Shown here: in pieces, positions 8,949-17,816 of the stretch
Layout: each line of letters opens with the position of its first letter
How positions within the stretch are numbered: the first letter of the stretch is position 1
The notes under the pieces: generated by a model
What the model saw: only the letters and a program-made list of their open reading frames with translations
What the model was told of the DNA's origin: nothing
The model's database searches: none
Translations under genes and position numbers: made by a program
NCBI GenBank assembly: GCA_009773165.1
Contig: WOUZ01000015.1
Span: 1 to 64,000, forward strand
Reading direction: 5' to 3'
DNA length: 64,000 bases
From: Bacteroidota bacterium
GTDB taxonomy: Bacteria > Bacteroidota > Bacteroidia > Bacteroidales > F082

Positions 8949-9394
8949 ATATCTTTGTTAAGGTTTAGATAAATAGTTGTAGAAGTTGAATTTAATTAGG
9001 TGACAAAAATACATATTTTGAAAAGGCATCTAAATATGCTCACAAAACTTAATTGGAAACAGCAGACAATAGTGTTCAAATTGCTAATCAATTTTTGGAA
9101 TAAAATTCCCATTTCTAGACGAAAAATTGTACATTTTCATTCAGGTAAAAGTCAATCATTCAAAACCTCAAAGAAAACAACTAAAGAGTTCTTTTTCAAT
9201 ATTAAATAGATGCAACTAATTTATTGATCTTGTCAATAGATTAAAAATAATTATAAACATCTTTTTACCAACTATTTATAAATTTCGTGTTCACTGTTAT
9301 ATACTGAAAAAAGCTATATTCTTGTAAATAAAATGAATGAATGAAAATCAATCCCATGCACCTTTTCACTACTTTTATAAGGAATAAAAAAAAA
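8949..9394. other. A/T-rich intergenic region before the EPS locus
   Basis: About 450 bases between the divergent MATE gene and the first gene of the EPS locus. It contains one open frame of 69 codons (9000-9209 +) with low-complexity Lys/Phe/Ile composition, no family resemblance and no promoter; I regard it as chance. No other gene or RNA is seen until the promoter-like and stem-loop elements at 9395-9469. Confidence 0.5.
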
Positions 9395-9427
9395 TTGCAT
9401 CATTTGTGGTAGATTTACGTAAATTTG
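9395..9427 (+). promoter_or_regulatory. Candidate promoter of the EPS locus
   Basis: TAAATTTG at 9420-9427 matches the TAnnTTTG -7 box. A TTG at 9395-9397 lies 22 bp upstream, slightly more than the preferred 19-20. Transcription from here would place the 9441-9469 stem-loop in the 5' leader of the receiver gene. Confidence 0.4.
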
Positions 9428-9440
9428 CTGATTGAACATT

Positions 9441-9469
9441 ACAATCACGTGATAACAACACGTGACTGT
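9441..9469 (+). promoter_or_regulatory. Palindromic stem-loop (CACGTG arms) upstream of the receiver gene
   Basis: An 11-bp arm (9441-9451) pairs with 9459-9469 at 10 of 11 positions around a 7-nt loop; the core arms are TCACGTG and CACGTGA. It lies 48 nt upstream of the ATG at 9517 and downstream of the candidate -7 box. There is no T-run, so it is not a simple terminator. It could be an operator for a dimeric regulator or a structured leader. Confidence 0.5.
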
Positions 9470-9516
9470 AAGACTTAACCCAAGTTAAAAAAGAGACATT
9501 GGTAAATCAATTAAAT

Positions 9517-9888
9517 ATGAAGAAGAAAATTTTGGTTATCGACGATGAATTAAGCATTAGAATGTTACTGGAAAATTTCCTAAGCAAAACTTATGATGTC
9601 ATCACAAAGAATGACGGAATGGAAGGTGTGCAATGGCTTGAGCAAGGTAACATGCCTGATTTGATTGTTGCAGATATCCAAATGCCCAATATGAACGGAA
9701 ACGACTTTATTATCAATATCAGATCGAGTGGCTATTTTAAAGAAATACCTCTCATCATGTTATCAGGTATTGAGAGTAGTCAGGAAAAGGTTAAATGTTT
9801 AAAGTTAGGTGCCAATGATTATATGGTGAAACCGTTTAACCCTGAAGAATTATCAATAAGAATTGAGATCTTGTTAGCAAGAAAATAA
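9517..9888 (+). CDS. Stand-alone response-regulator receiver protein
   Basis: CheY-like single receiver domain, 123 residues, with no output domain. All key residues are present: acidic pair DD at 9-10 (LVIDDE), phosphoacceptor Asp53 (VADIQMP), the S/T of LSGIE and Lys in the VKPF motif. A TTG 18 nt upstream is in frame, but the ATG directly before KKKILVIDD is the better start. It lies 16 bp ahead of the receiver-like/sugar-transferase fusion gene and is probably co-transcribed with it, so it may act by protein-protein contact on the EPS machinery. Its kinase is unknown; a hybrid kinase at the other end of the locus is a candidate. Confidence 0.9.
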   Translation: MKKKILVIDDELSIRMLLENFLSKTYDVITKNDGMEGVQWLEQGNMPDLIVADIQMPNMNGNDFIINIRSSGYFKEIPLIMLSGIESSQEKVKCLKLGANDYMVKPFNPEELSIRIEILLARK

Positions 9889-9904
9889 TTTCAATTAAAC
9901 AGAA

Positions 9905-11095
9905 ATGAATCAGCCCATGGCAAGCTTCAAAATTGTTTACATAGGAGGTAATCCAGAATATGCGAGACTTTTGTCGGCTCATCCTGAGTTCTTTCAATGT
10001 CATTCAGTTGAAAATAGCCTGGCTGCAATTAATTTTTTAAATCAACATAGCGATATTGATGCCATTTTATGCGATTTATACCTTCCAGGTATGAATGCGC
10101 TTGAAATTTTTAAACTTTTTAAAAATCAGCAGATTCAGCCTAAAACACCTTTTATTGTACTTTCAGAAAACCCTGCAACCAAACAAAAAGAAGAAGCTTA
10201 CAAGCTTAGGATTGCTGACTTTTATGAAGGGATAATTGATGTTGAATCCATTTATTTTAGAATCGATATTCTAACGCGATATCTCAGATTTTTTGATAAC
10301 TATCAAGTTATTGAATCTCCAAAACGAGAATATACAATTCCCTGGAACAAGCGTTTCTTTGATATTTTTGTTTCACTAATGGCTTTAATTGCTTTGTCGC
10401 CCATACTAATTGTTGTGATTATTGCTATTCGGCTTGAATCGAAAGGCAAAGTTTATTACACTTCAAAACGCGTGGGTACAGGATACAGAATATTTGATTT
10501 TTATAAGCTTCGCTCAATGCGTGTTGGTGCTGACAGCGTACTCCAAAGCTTAAAACACCTGAATCAATACGATAATGATAGCAGTAATCATAATCAATCC
10601 GCTACCCAACAATGCCCAAGGTGTGCTGCTCTTCCTGAAGGAGAAATGTGTTCTCAACCTCTTTACAGAGAAGGGGAAAAAATATGCGAGTATTGGTACA
10701 ACGAAGCAAAAAAACGAAAAGGTAGTGCCACTTTCATTAAAATAAAGGACGATCCAAGGGTCACTAAAGTCGGTAAATTCATAAGAAATACCAGCATTGA
10801 TGAGTTACCCCAATTATTAAATGTCTTGAAAGGTGATATGTCAATAGTTGGAAACCGACCGCTTCCTTTGTATGAAGCTGAGATGCTGACATCTGATGAC
10901 TGGAGTGAACGATTTATGGGACCTGCAGGTATAACAGGTCTTTGGCAGGTTGAAAAAAGAGGGAAAAAAGGTGCTATGTCAGAGGAAGAAAGAAAAGCAC
11001 TTGATAATCAATATGCAAGAACATATTCCTTTTGGGGAGATATAATGCTGATTTTAAGAACTATACCGGCTGTTTTTCAAAAAGAAAATGTTTAA
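9905..11095 (+). CDS. Pseudo-receiver fused to initiating sugar-phosphate transferase
   Basis: 396-residue fusion. Residues about 6-127 have the receiver fold pattern with the phosphoacceptor position kept (Asp57, LCDLYLP), but the acidic pair is replaced by GG (IVYIGGNPE, 14-15) and the K-P motif is missing, so it is probably not a normal phosphorylatable receiver. Residues about 146-396 are a bacterial sugar transferase (PF02397 type; WcaJ/PssY/PglC family) that moves hexose-1-phosphate from a UDP-sugar to undecaprenyl phosphate, the first membrane step of EPS synthesis. It has the hydrophobic helix (about 152-176), KLRSM, and the DELPQ and GNRPLP motifs. Between these lies an insertion with Cys237, Cys240, Cys249 and Cys261, a possible metal site. 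The gene precedes the export genes and defines the start of the EPS assembly line. Confidence 0.9.
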   Translation: MNQPMASFKIVYIGGNPEYARLLSAHPEFFQCHSVENSLAAINFLNQHSDIDAILCDLYLPGMNALEIFKLFKNQQIQPKTPFIVLSENPATKQKEEAYKLRIADFYEGIIDVESIYFRIDILTRYLRFFDNYQVIESPKREYTIPWNKRFFDIFVSLMALIALSPILIVVIIAIRLESKGKVYYTSKRVGTGYRIFDFYKLRSMRVGADSVLQSLKHLNQYDNDSSNHNQSATQQCPRCAALPEGEMCSQPLYREGEKICEYWYNEAKKRKGSATFIKIKDDPRVTKVGKFIRNTSIDELPQLLNVLKGDMSIVGNRPLPLYEAEMLTSDDWSERFMGPAGITGLWQVEKRGKKGAMSEEERKALDNQYARTYSFWGDIMLILRTIPAVFQKENV

Positions 11096-11215
11096 AAACT
11101 GTTAATAACGCTGTTAGGAAAAAAAGATGACAACAACTTGAAACAGAAAATTTCTTCTTATTTTGCAGAAGGTTTTCTGTCACAAAAAAAGCTTTAAGAA
11201 AACACACTAATTATT

Positions 11216-11992
11216 ATGAGGATTCGAACTATATATTTCATATTTCTTCTTCTGGGAGTCATTGGTGTCACGAAGGTTTCAGGGCAGATTTATTCCAACG
11301 ATGAATCAAAACTGTTCAATCCACTTACTGATGACATTACAAAAAGACTGCCTAACATTAGAGTTTTAATAGATTCAGCTGTGGCAAATTCTCCTTCAGT
11401 TCGTTATGAAGAATTGAAAGCTGATTATTATTATTATGAGCAGCTAACCCAACAGCGTTACTGGATGGAACATTTCAGCTTCAATCTGGATTGGAACTGG
11501 GGAGTTTGGAATTTTCATGATACACAAACTTCAAGCATTGGTAATCCTCCTACTTTTAGAATCGACTTGAATTCCTTTCGGGATAATTTTGCAGTAGGTT
11601 TTTATATCCGATTTCCTCTAGCAACCATTGTCGACAGAAGAAACCGTATTAACAAGCAAAAAAAATGGCAGGAACTTTCATTTGTTCAACGCGAAATAAA
11701 TAGACAATTTGTCGTTCAACAAACCATTGAAGCATATGATATGATGATTCAATGGCAGAATTATATCCGTATTTATAATGATTATCAACGATTTACAGAA
11801 ATTCAGATGCAGATGGCACAAAATCAGTTTTTGAATGGAGAAATAAGTACTGCAGAATATACGCGATTAAAGGAAATTCAAACCAGAGGTGCTATCGAAT
11901 ACCAACAAGCGATAGCGGAGTTTAGCAAGAATTATCGTATACTGGAAATTCTTACCGGAATTAACTTCAATCTTATCAATGTTTTAAGATAG
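11216..11992 (+). CDS. TolC-like outer-membrane export protein (half length)
   Basis: 258-residue exported protein with a signal peptide of about 23 residues (ending VSGQ). The mature part begins with IRVLIDSAVANSP, the familiar start of an outer-membrane efflux (OEP/TolC) repeat, followed by beta segments and long amphipathic helices rich in Gln and Glu (about 140-245). At half the length of TolC it holds a single OEP repeat, so a channel would need more protomers than the TolC trimer or a different partner. It stands directly before the Wzz/GumC-like gene (18 bp), where other loci encode a Wza-type outer-membrane exporter, so it is probably the EPS outer-membrane component. That assignment is an inference. 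Confidence 0.7.
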   Translation: MRIRTIYFIFLLLGVIGVTKVSGQIYSNDESKLFNPLTDDITKRLPNIRVLIDSAVANSPSVRYEELKADYYYYEQLTQQRYWMEHFSFNLDWNWGVWNFHDTQTSSIGNPPTFRIDLNSFRDNFAVGFYIRFPLATIVDRRNRINKQKKWQELSFVQREINRQFVVQQTIEAYDMMIQWQNYIRIYNDYQRFTEIQMQMAQNQFLNGEISTAEYTRLKEIQTRGAIEYQQAIAEFSKNYRILEILTGINFNLINVLR

Positions 11993-12010
11993 ACAGGAAA
12001 ACAACCCATT

Positions 12011-14872
12011 ATGGACATAGCTCAATTTATACGCATCATCCGCAACAATTTGATCTTATTGATCGCCATACCAATTCTATTGGCAATTGTTGTGTTCTAC
12101 TTTACTCGCAATCAGGATAAAATTTACGAATCTGAAGCCGTAATTTATACTGGTATTACTACCGGATACTCTATTGAGTCCACTGCCCAACGTCCTACCG
12201 ATTTTTTCAGCGTCAGTGCACAATACGATAACCTCATTAATTTGATCAATTCCCGTCAGACAATTGTAGAAACAGCGATTATGTTGCTTGCACAAAATCT
12301 GTCATTGCAAGAGTATAACACTCAGTATATATCAAATGAAAATTTGGATCAACTACGTAAGTTTATACCAAAACATGTAAAGGATCTTGTAGTAAAATAC
12401 GGAAAAGCAGGTGCTCAACGCGAAAAAGAAGAACAAATCAGAACCTTAGAAAAAGAATTAAAAAATCTTGAACGTGAAATTCAGACCAGAACTCAGCGCG
12501 GAGAATCCACTGTAACTGATTCATATAATGACAATGAAACATATGAATCATCCACCGGGTTGTCCAAAGATGAGCCAATTTATGATTCAAACCAGGACAA
12601 TACCATTACCCAACAAAACAGTACATCTACTCAGCGTCAGGAAGTGTATCACACTGTCAGAGCAGGTGAAACCCTTTTGACAATTGCAAAAAAATATGGC
12701 GCAAGCTTAAATAAACTACGAGAAATCAACGATTTAGGTTCACAACAATTACGTGCTGGACAAAAAATACTTATCGAAAGCACTGTTATAGAAGCACCCG
12801 TAGTTGCGTATGATCAAAGTAACCAGGATATTGAAATGATCAGTGATGCAGAATATGATACAGCTTATGGAGAAATTGATTTTACTGAAAGTGAAGAATA
12901 CCTTAATAGTCTTCTAACCCGTCCTGCATACGAAAATACGACCTCTACTTCGTCGAGCAATGTAAATGCCACTTTCATTGAAAATCTTGAGAAAGATCCA
13001 ATTATTCCTCGTGGTATCTCTTTGGATGATTTTAACAAAACCATTCAAAATATAACTAACTATTACAACTCCAGCGATACAAACTTTGTATACGGTTTAT
13101 TACATTATGGTGCTGATAAACATTACAGCATCCAATCAATAAAGTCATTACAGATTTATAGAATAAACAATTCGGATCTTGTAAGATTAGTCTATCTTTC
13201 GGATGATCCAGGAATTTGTCAGCAAACGTTGAAAATAATCGCTCATGTTTTTGTTAAGAACTACAAACTTTTGAAAGAAAACCAGACCGATATGGTTGTG
13301 GAGTATTTTAAGAGACAAGTTGATTCCGCTGACAGAATCTTAAGGCTTTCTGAAGATAAGTTATTGATTTTCAATAGAAAAAATAATATCATTAACTATC
13401 AGGAGCAAACAAAATACATTGCTGCTCAAAAGGAAGATCTTGATCTTTATTATCAGAATGAACAGGTAAGAATGGCACAATCATCAGCCGCTTTACGTGA
13501 ATTGGAAACAAAACTGACACGTAGGGATAGTATTTACCTAAAAAGTGATGTTATTAATCAGCGAAGAAAAGAGTATGCGGATGTAACAGAGAAAATCCTG
13601 ATTAACGAACTTGCAGAGGATTATGATAAGCGTATTGGGGATGAGATTTCGATGTTGCGACATCGTTCTGACAACCTTAGGGATGAGATTAAGTTGTACG
13701 TTGATCAGCTTTACCTTTACAGTCATTCAACTCAAGGTATTCCTATTAGTAAAATGCTTGATGAATGGTTGAAAAATGCACTTTCATATGAAGAGGCTAA
13801 GGCTAGTCTTGTTGTTTTGGCCCGAAGAAAACTTGATTTTGTCAAAACATACCAGCGATTTGCTCCTCTTGGTGCCATGTTAAAACGTATTGAACGCGAG
13901 ATGACTATCGCTGAACAAACTTATCTGGAGCTTTTGCGTAGTTTAAATCTTGCAAAAATGCGACAGCAAAATTTGCAGATGGCAACCAATATTCGTCTTA
14001 TTGACCCACCATATTTCCCTTTGCAAGCCAATCCTTCCAAAGCAAAGTACTTGGTTGTGGCAGCTGCAATGATAGGATTCCTGCTTATACTATTCATCAT
14101 TTTGGTTCTTGAGTATTTTGATGCCTCGCTCAAAAAACCAGAAAAAGTGGCTGAACAGATCGGGCTTAAACTGGCAGGGGCTTACCCATATTTAGGATCT
14201 AATGTCCGCATGAAAGATGCTGTATTTATTAGCAATCGTCTGATTGAAATGATTATCCAAAATATTAAGAGGAGCATAGCACAAGGTTCAGTTTACACTA
14301 CAAGCAAGCCGCATCTTGTACTTTTCTTTAGTACTCAGGAAGGAGTTGGTAAAACTTTTCTTACAACGAAAATCGCTAACAAGTTACGTACTTATGGCGA
14401 AAAAGTCATTGTTTTAAACTATGCCGATAACAAAGAAGGTGAGCCAATAAATGACTATAACCTTGCCTATAACTATACAATTAAAGAGAATTTCAGCGAA
14501 GTAAAGAACCTTAAAGAATTGATTGATAGCAATATACTTCGGCGGGAAAACTATTTGTATGATTATATCCTAATTGAAATCCCTTCAATAATTTTCCATG
14601 CTTTTCCAATGGAGCTAATACAGCAAGTTGATGCATCTGTACTCATTGTTAAAGCTACCAACAGCTGGAATAAAGCTGATATTGGTTCTCTTGAAATTAT
14701 TAAGGACCTTGCTAAAGAACCACCTATGGTCATTCTGAATGAAGCAGAAGACTATGCTATTGAAGAGATGATTAGTGGTGTTAAAATGCAAAAAACAGAT
14801 GGCACATTATATCGTTTAAAAAATCTGCTTACATTACCCGGGCGAATTAGAATTCAGGTAAAAGAAAACTAA
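12011..14872 (+). CDS. Wzz/GumC-type polysaccharide co-polymerase with LysM and BY-kinase-like domain
   Basis: 953-residue inner-membrane protein controlling EPS chain length and export. Order: TM1 (about 13-32) with Wzz domain; a charged coiled coil (about 132-162); a LysM domain (about 212-257, start YHTVRAGETL); a second long periplasmic region with coiled coils; TM2 (about 680-703); a cytoplasmic CpsD/BY-kinase-like ATPase with P-loop TQEGVGKT (about 775-782). The kinase part looks degenerate: the Walker A' acidic motif reads LNYAD, Walker B ends LIEIPS rather than LIDxP, and no tyrosine-rich tail is present. LysM binds peptidoglycan glycan strands in known proteins, suggesting the periplasmic part is tied to the wall. 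It is 18 bp after the TolC-like gene and 7 bp before the flippase gene. Confidence 0.9.
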   Translation: MDIAQFIRIIRNNLILLIAIPILLAIVVFYFTRNQDKIYESEAVIYTGITTGYSIESTAQRPTDFFSVSAQYDNLINLINSRQTIVETAIMLLAQNLSLQEYNTQYISNENLDQLRKFIPKHVKDLVVKYGKAGAQREKEEQIRTLEKELKNLEREIQTRTQRGESTVTDSYNDNETYESSTGLSKDEPIYDSNQDNTITQQNSTSTQRQEVYHTVRAGETLLTIAKKYGASLNKLREINDLGSQQLRAGQKILIESTVIEAPVVAYDQSNQDIEMISDAEYDTAYGEIDFTESEEYLNSLLTRPAYENTTSTSSSNVNATFIENLEKDPIIPRGISLDDFNKTIQNITNYYNSSDTNFVYGLLHYGADKHYSIQSIKSLQIYRINNSDLVRLVYLSDDPGICQQTLKIIAHVFVKNYKLLKENQTDMVVEYFKRQVDSADRILRLSEDKLLIFNRKNNIINYQEQTKYIAAQKEDLDLYYQNEQVRMAQSSAALRELETKLTRRDSIYLKSDVINQRRKEYADVTEKILINELAEDYDKRIGDEISMLRHRSDNLRDEIKLYVDQLYLYSHSTQGIPISKMLDEWLKNALSYEEAKASLVVLARRKLDFVKTYQRFAPLGAMLKRIEREMTIAEQTYLELLRSLNLAKMRQQNLQMATNIRLIDPPYFPLQANPSKAKYLVVAAAMIGFLLILFIILVLEYFDASLKKPEKVAEQIGLKLAGAYPYLGSNVRMKDAVFISNRLIEMIIQNIKRSIAQGSVYTTSKPHLVLFFSTQEGVGKTFLTTKIANKLRTYGEKVIVLNYADNKEGEPINDYNLAYNYTIKENFSEVKNLKELIDSNILRRENYLYDYILIEIPSIIFHAFPMELIQQVDASVLIVKATNSWNKADIGSLEIIKDLAKEPPMVILNEAEDYAIEEMISGVKMQKTDGTLYRLKNLLTLPGRIRIQVKEN

Positions 14873-14879
14873 TTGAAAC

Positions 14880-16304
14880 GTGAAAAGTTTACTGAGAAAA
14901 CTGATTTCCAGCAATAACTTTTTATCGCTGGCAAATAACGGTCTTGTGGCCGTTTTTGCATTCCTTAGTTTTATTCTCCTTGTCAGAATGGTTCCACAAG
15001 AAACCTTTGGAGAATGGATTCTTTTTATCACAGCTTCCAATTTCCTGGATATGTTGAGGTTTGGTGTAACAAGGACAGCAATTATTCGCTTTCTATCTGG
15101 TTCTGATCCCGTTAATGATCGTAAATTGATAGGTTCAAATAATTTTATCAATTTGATTTCAAGTGTTCTTCTTGCTCTAATCATTTTTGTTTTAAATATT
15201 GTACTTGGTGATACTGTTTCAAATTCAGGATTTTCAATGTTTTTTGAATGGTATCCTCTTCTTGCTATTATAACACTTCCTTTTAATAACGCCCAGTCGA
15301 TCCTGCAGGCACAAATGAAATTTGACAAAATGCTCATTTTAAGGATGATCAATGTTGGTTCATTTATGATTTTCCTTTTTGTAAACCTATTATTTGCCTT
15401 TGATGTTCATGTCATACTAATGGCATACCTTATTACCAACCTAATCAGCTCATTGGTAGCCAGTTTTTTTAACTGGGACGGTATTAGATATACCTTTAGT
15501 TTCGATAAACAAACAAATAAGACTGTACTCGACTTTGGGAAATACACAACAGGTACACTTATTGGAAGTAACTTGTTAAAAAGCTCCGACACATTTATTA
15601 TCGGGCTTAGCCCATTTTTAGGGACTTTAGGTGTTGCCTTGTATTCAATTCCACTAAAACTTACTGAAATTATTGAGATTCCGCTAAGGAGCTTTGCTGC
15701 AACCGCCTTTCCAGAAATGTCACGTGCTAGTATTGCCAAAAATTATGATGAAGTAAAAAATATTTTTTATCGTAATGCTGGTGGAATGACCTTTTTGATG
15801 ATGCCTGTAATGCTTTTTTCATTCATTTTCGCGGAAGAGATTGTGACTCTTTTGGGAGGAGAAGACTATCTGATAACTGCAAACATTTTTAGAATGTTTT
15901 GCTTTTATGGATTGCTTTTACCATTAGACCGATTCATAGGTGTAGGATTAGACAGTATAAACCAGCCCAAAAAGAACTTTTACAAAGTAGTTTATATGGC
16001 ATCATTTAATATTTTTGGAGATTTGCTGGCAGTATTTGGGTTTTCGTATATAATTAGAGGTTTTTCGTGGTTACTACTAATAATGTATGGTCTTCATCCT
16101 TCTGATTCTTATAAGATAGCGCATGCATTTACAATAATAAAGACCTTGGAAATTGTTAGCTTTGTTACCATACTCTTCACACTTGTTGGAATTGGAATTG
16201 GTTTTTATTACCTCGATAAAGAGTTACACTTAAGTAAAAAAGCTATATTTGTGCAAGGTTTTAATTACCTGCTTAAATTTGGAGATTTTTTAAAGAAGAG
16301 ATAA
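14880..16304 (+). CDS. Polysaccharide flippase (Wzx-like)
   Basis: 474-residue inner-membrane protein of the MOP superfamily (polysaccharide biosynthesis protein/Wzx type) with about 12-14 hydrophobic segments. It would flip the lipid-linked repeat unit to the periplasmic face. N-terminal features: SLANNGLVAVFAFLSF with the Arg-containing loop RMVPQETFGEW typical of Wzx proteins. The predicted start is GTG at 14880, 7 bp after the upstream stop; no ATG lies near, and the MKSLLRKLIS N-terminus fits the family. It forms with the following polymerase gene a Wzx/Wzy pair, pointing to a Wzy-dependent rather than ABC- or synthase-dependent pathway. Confidence 0.85.
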   Translation: MKSLLRKLISSNNFLSLANNGLVAVFAFLSFILLVRMVPQETFGEWILFITASNFLDMLRFGVTRTAIIRFLSGSDPVNDRKLIGSNNFINLISSVLLALIIFVLNIVLGDTVSNSGFSMFFEWYPLLAIITLPFNNAQSILQAQMKFDKMLILRMINVGSFMIFLFVNLLFAFDVHVILMAYLITNLISSLVASFFNWDGIRYTFSFDKQTNKTVLDFGKYTTGTLIGSNLLKSSDTFIIGLSPFLGTLGVALYSIPLKLTEIIEIPLRSFAATAFPEMSRASIAKNYDEVKNIFYRNAGGMTFLMMPVMLFSFIFAEEIVTLLGGEDYLITANIFRMFCFYGLLLPLDRFIGVGLDSINQPKKNFYKVVYMASFNIFGDLLAVFGFSYIIRGFSWLLLIMYGLHPSDSYKIAHAFTIIKTLEIVSFVTILFTLVGIGIGFYYLDKELHLSKKAIFVQGFNYLLKFGDFLKKR

Positions 16305-16321
16305 TTTAAAATGCACCAGAA

Positions 16322-17815
16322 ATGTTTTCTTCATTAAAAAACAAGACGGGATCAGAAAAATTACAGCATCCGGCAATTATTTTGTTGCTGGTTGTAATTA
16401 CTGTTGCATTAGGCGTTATCATAGCTAAAGGTGGCTTTATGATAGCTATGGCTCTTTTAGCACTATTTCCTGCAATCATTTATTTTAACCGTTTTCTCAA
16501 TGACCCGCGTGTAGGCATTTACACAGTAATTATTTTAGGTTTCATTGCTATTGGATTAACCAGATATGTCAGAAACGTCCCATTTGGGTTAACTGTTGAC
16601 GGCATTTTAGTTTTAACTTATATCGCAGTTTTCTTTCGTTATTTCTACGAGAAAATTGACTGGAACCAGATAAACCGCGATCTGGTTTATCTTGCCGTTG
16701 CATGGTTTGTGTTTAGCATGCTTCAATTATTTAATCCTGAAGCACTTAGTCGAACTGCTTGGTTTTATGCTATGCGAGGTATTTCACTTTACATGTTATT
16801 ATTGATACCTTTGGCATTATTGGTTTTTGGCAGGCTACGTTATCTTTACTCCTTTTTATATTTATGGGGAATATTCTCGATTTTAGGAACGATCAAAGGC
16901 CTGCAACAATTATATCTGGGGCCTGACTCTGCTGAACAATTCTGGCTTGATACAGTTGGAGCAGTAACTCACATCCTCTTCGGTGAACTTCGTGTTTTCT
17001 CTTTTTTCAGTGATGCCGGTCAGTTTGGTGCTGCGCAGGGAGCAGCGGGAGTTGTTGGTTTGTTGGTTGCAACCAACATAAAAGGAACCCATAACAGGGT
17101 ATTTTTTACAATAATGGGCATTTTCGGGTTGTGGGGAATGATGATTTCAGGAACTCGCGGAGCAATGATTGTTCCCATGATAGGAGGAGCAACTTATATT
17201 CTTTTAAGAAAGAATTTTAAAGCATTTCTAATAGGAGGTCTTGTTCTTGCTATTGTCTATTCCTTTTTTACCTTCACATTTATTGGCCAAAGTAATGCTC
17301 AAATCAGGCGCATGCGAACAGCTTTCGTTCCTGAAGAAGATCAATCTTACCTAGTAAGGCTCGAGAACAGAAGAATACTTAGTGTTTATCTTGCTGCAAA
17401 ACCCTTCGGCGGTGGTATAGGAAGTGCAGGCGACTGGGGAAAGAGATTTTCACCACAGGGTTTTTTATCTCAAGTTGCAACTGATAGTTGGTATGTTCAA
17501 ATCTGGGCTGAACAAGGAATTATAGGTCTCATAATTCACTTATTTGTTTTATCCTATATACTCATAAAAGGCTCTTATATTATCATGTTTCGGGTACAAG
17601 AACCTGAACTGCGTGGCATAATTGCTGCCCTCATGTCAGGATTCACCGGAATCATGGGGGCAAGCTACGGAAACGGGGTTTTAGGTCAGATGCCAACTGG
17701 TATTTTGATTTATACAAGTTGGGCATTTATTTTTATGAGTCAGCAACTTGACCGTGAATATTCATTTTTACAAAGTAAAGGTTTGTCTCCCTGGTCAATA
17801 AAAAACAAAACCTAA
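16322..17815 (+). CDS. O-antigen polymerase/ligase-like membrane protein (Wzy/WaaL)
   Basis: 497-residue multi-pass protein with about 11-12 hydrophobic segments and one large periplasmic loop before the last segments, the O-antigen ligase/polymerase layout (PF04932 type). Seen: GTRGAMI (about 279-285) and the loop with the PFGGGIGS motif. In this context it most likely polymerises flipped repeat units (Wzy). WaaL ligase activity cannot be excluded because the families overlap. It begins 17 bp after the flippase and ends 1 bp before the first glycosyltransferase start. Confidence 0.8.
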   Translation: MFSSLKNKTGSEKLQHPAIILLLVVITVALGVIIAKGGFMIAMALLALFPAIIYFNRFLNDPRVGIYTVIILGFIAIGLTRYVRNVPFGLTVDGILVLTYIAVFFRYFYEKIDWNQINRDLVYLAVAWFVFSMLQLFNPEALSRTAWFYAMRGISLYMLLLIPLALLVFGRLRYLYSFLYLWGIFSILGTIKGLQQLYLGPDSAEQFWLDTVGAVTHILFGELRVFSFFSDAGQFGAAQGAAGVVGLLVATNIKGTHNRVFFTIMGIFGLWGMMISGTRGAMIVPMIGGATYILLRKNFKAFLIGGLVLAIVYSFFTFTFIGQSNAQIRRMRTAFVPEEDQSYLVRLENRRILSVYLAAKPFGGGIGSAGDWGKRFSPQGFLSQVATDSWYVQIWAEQGIIGLIIHLFVLSYILIKGSYIIMFRVQEPELRGIIAALMSGFTGIMGASYGNGVLGQMPTGILIYTSWAFIFMSQQLDREYSFLQSKGLSPWSIKNKT

Positions 17816-17816
17816 C

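Noticed and set aside
9000-9209. 69-codon ORF on the + strand in the gap before the EPS locus
   Set aside because: Lys/Ile/Phe-rich low-complexity product, no promoter or conserved motif; typical of A/T-rich spacer.
9499-9516. TTG start of the first receiver gene
   Set aside because: TTG starts are rare in this phylum and the ATG at 9517 begins directly with the conserved KKKILVIDD.
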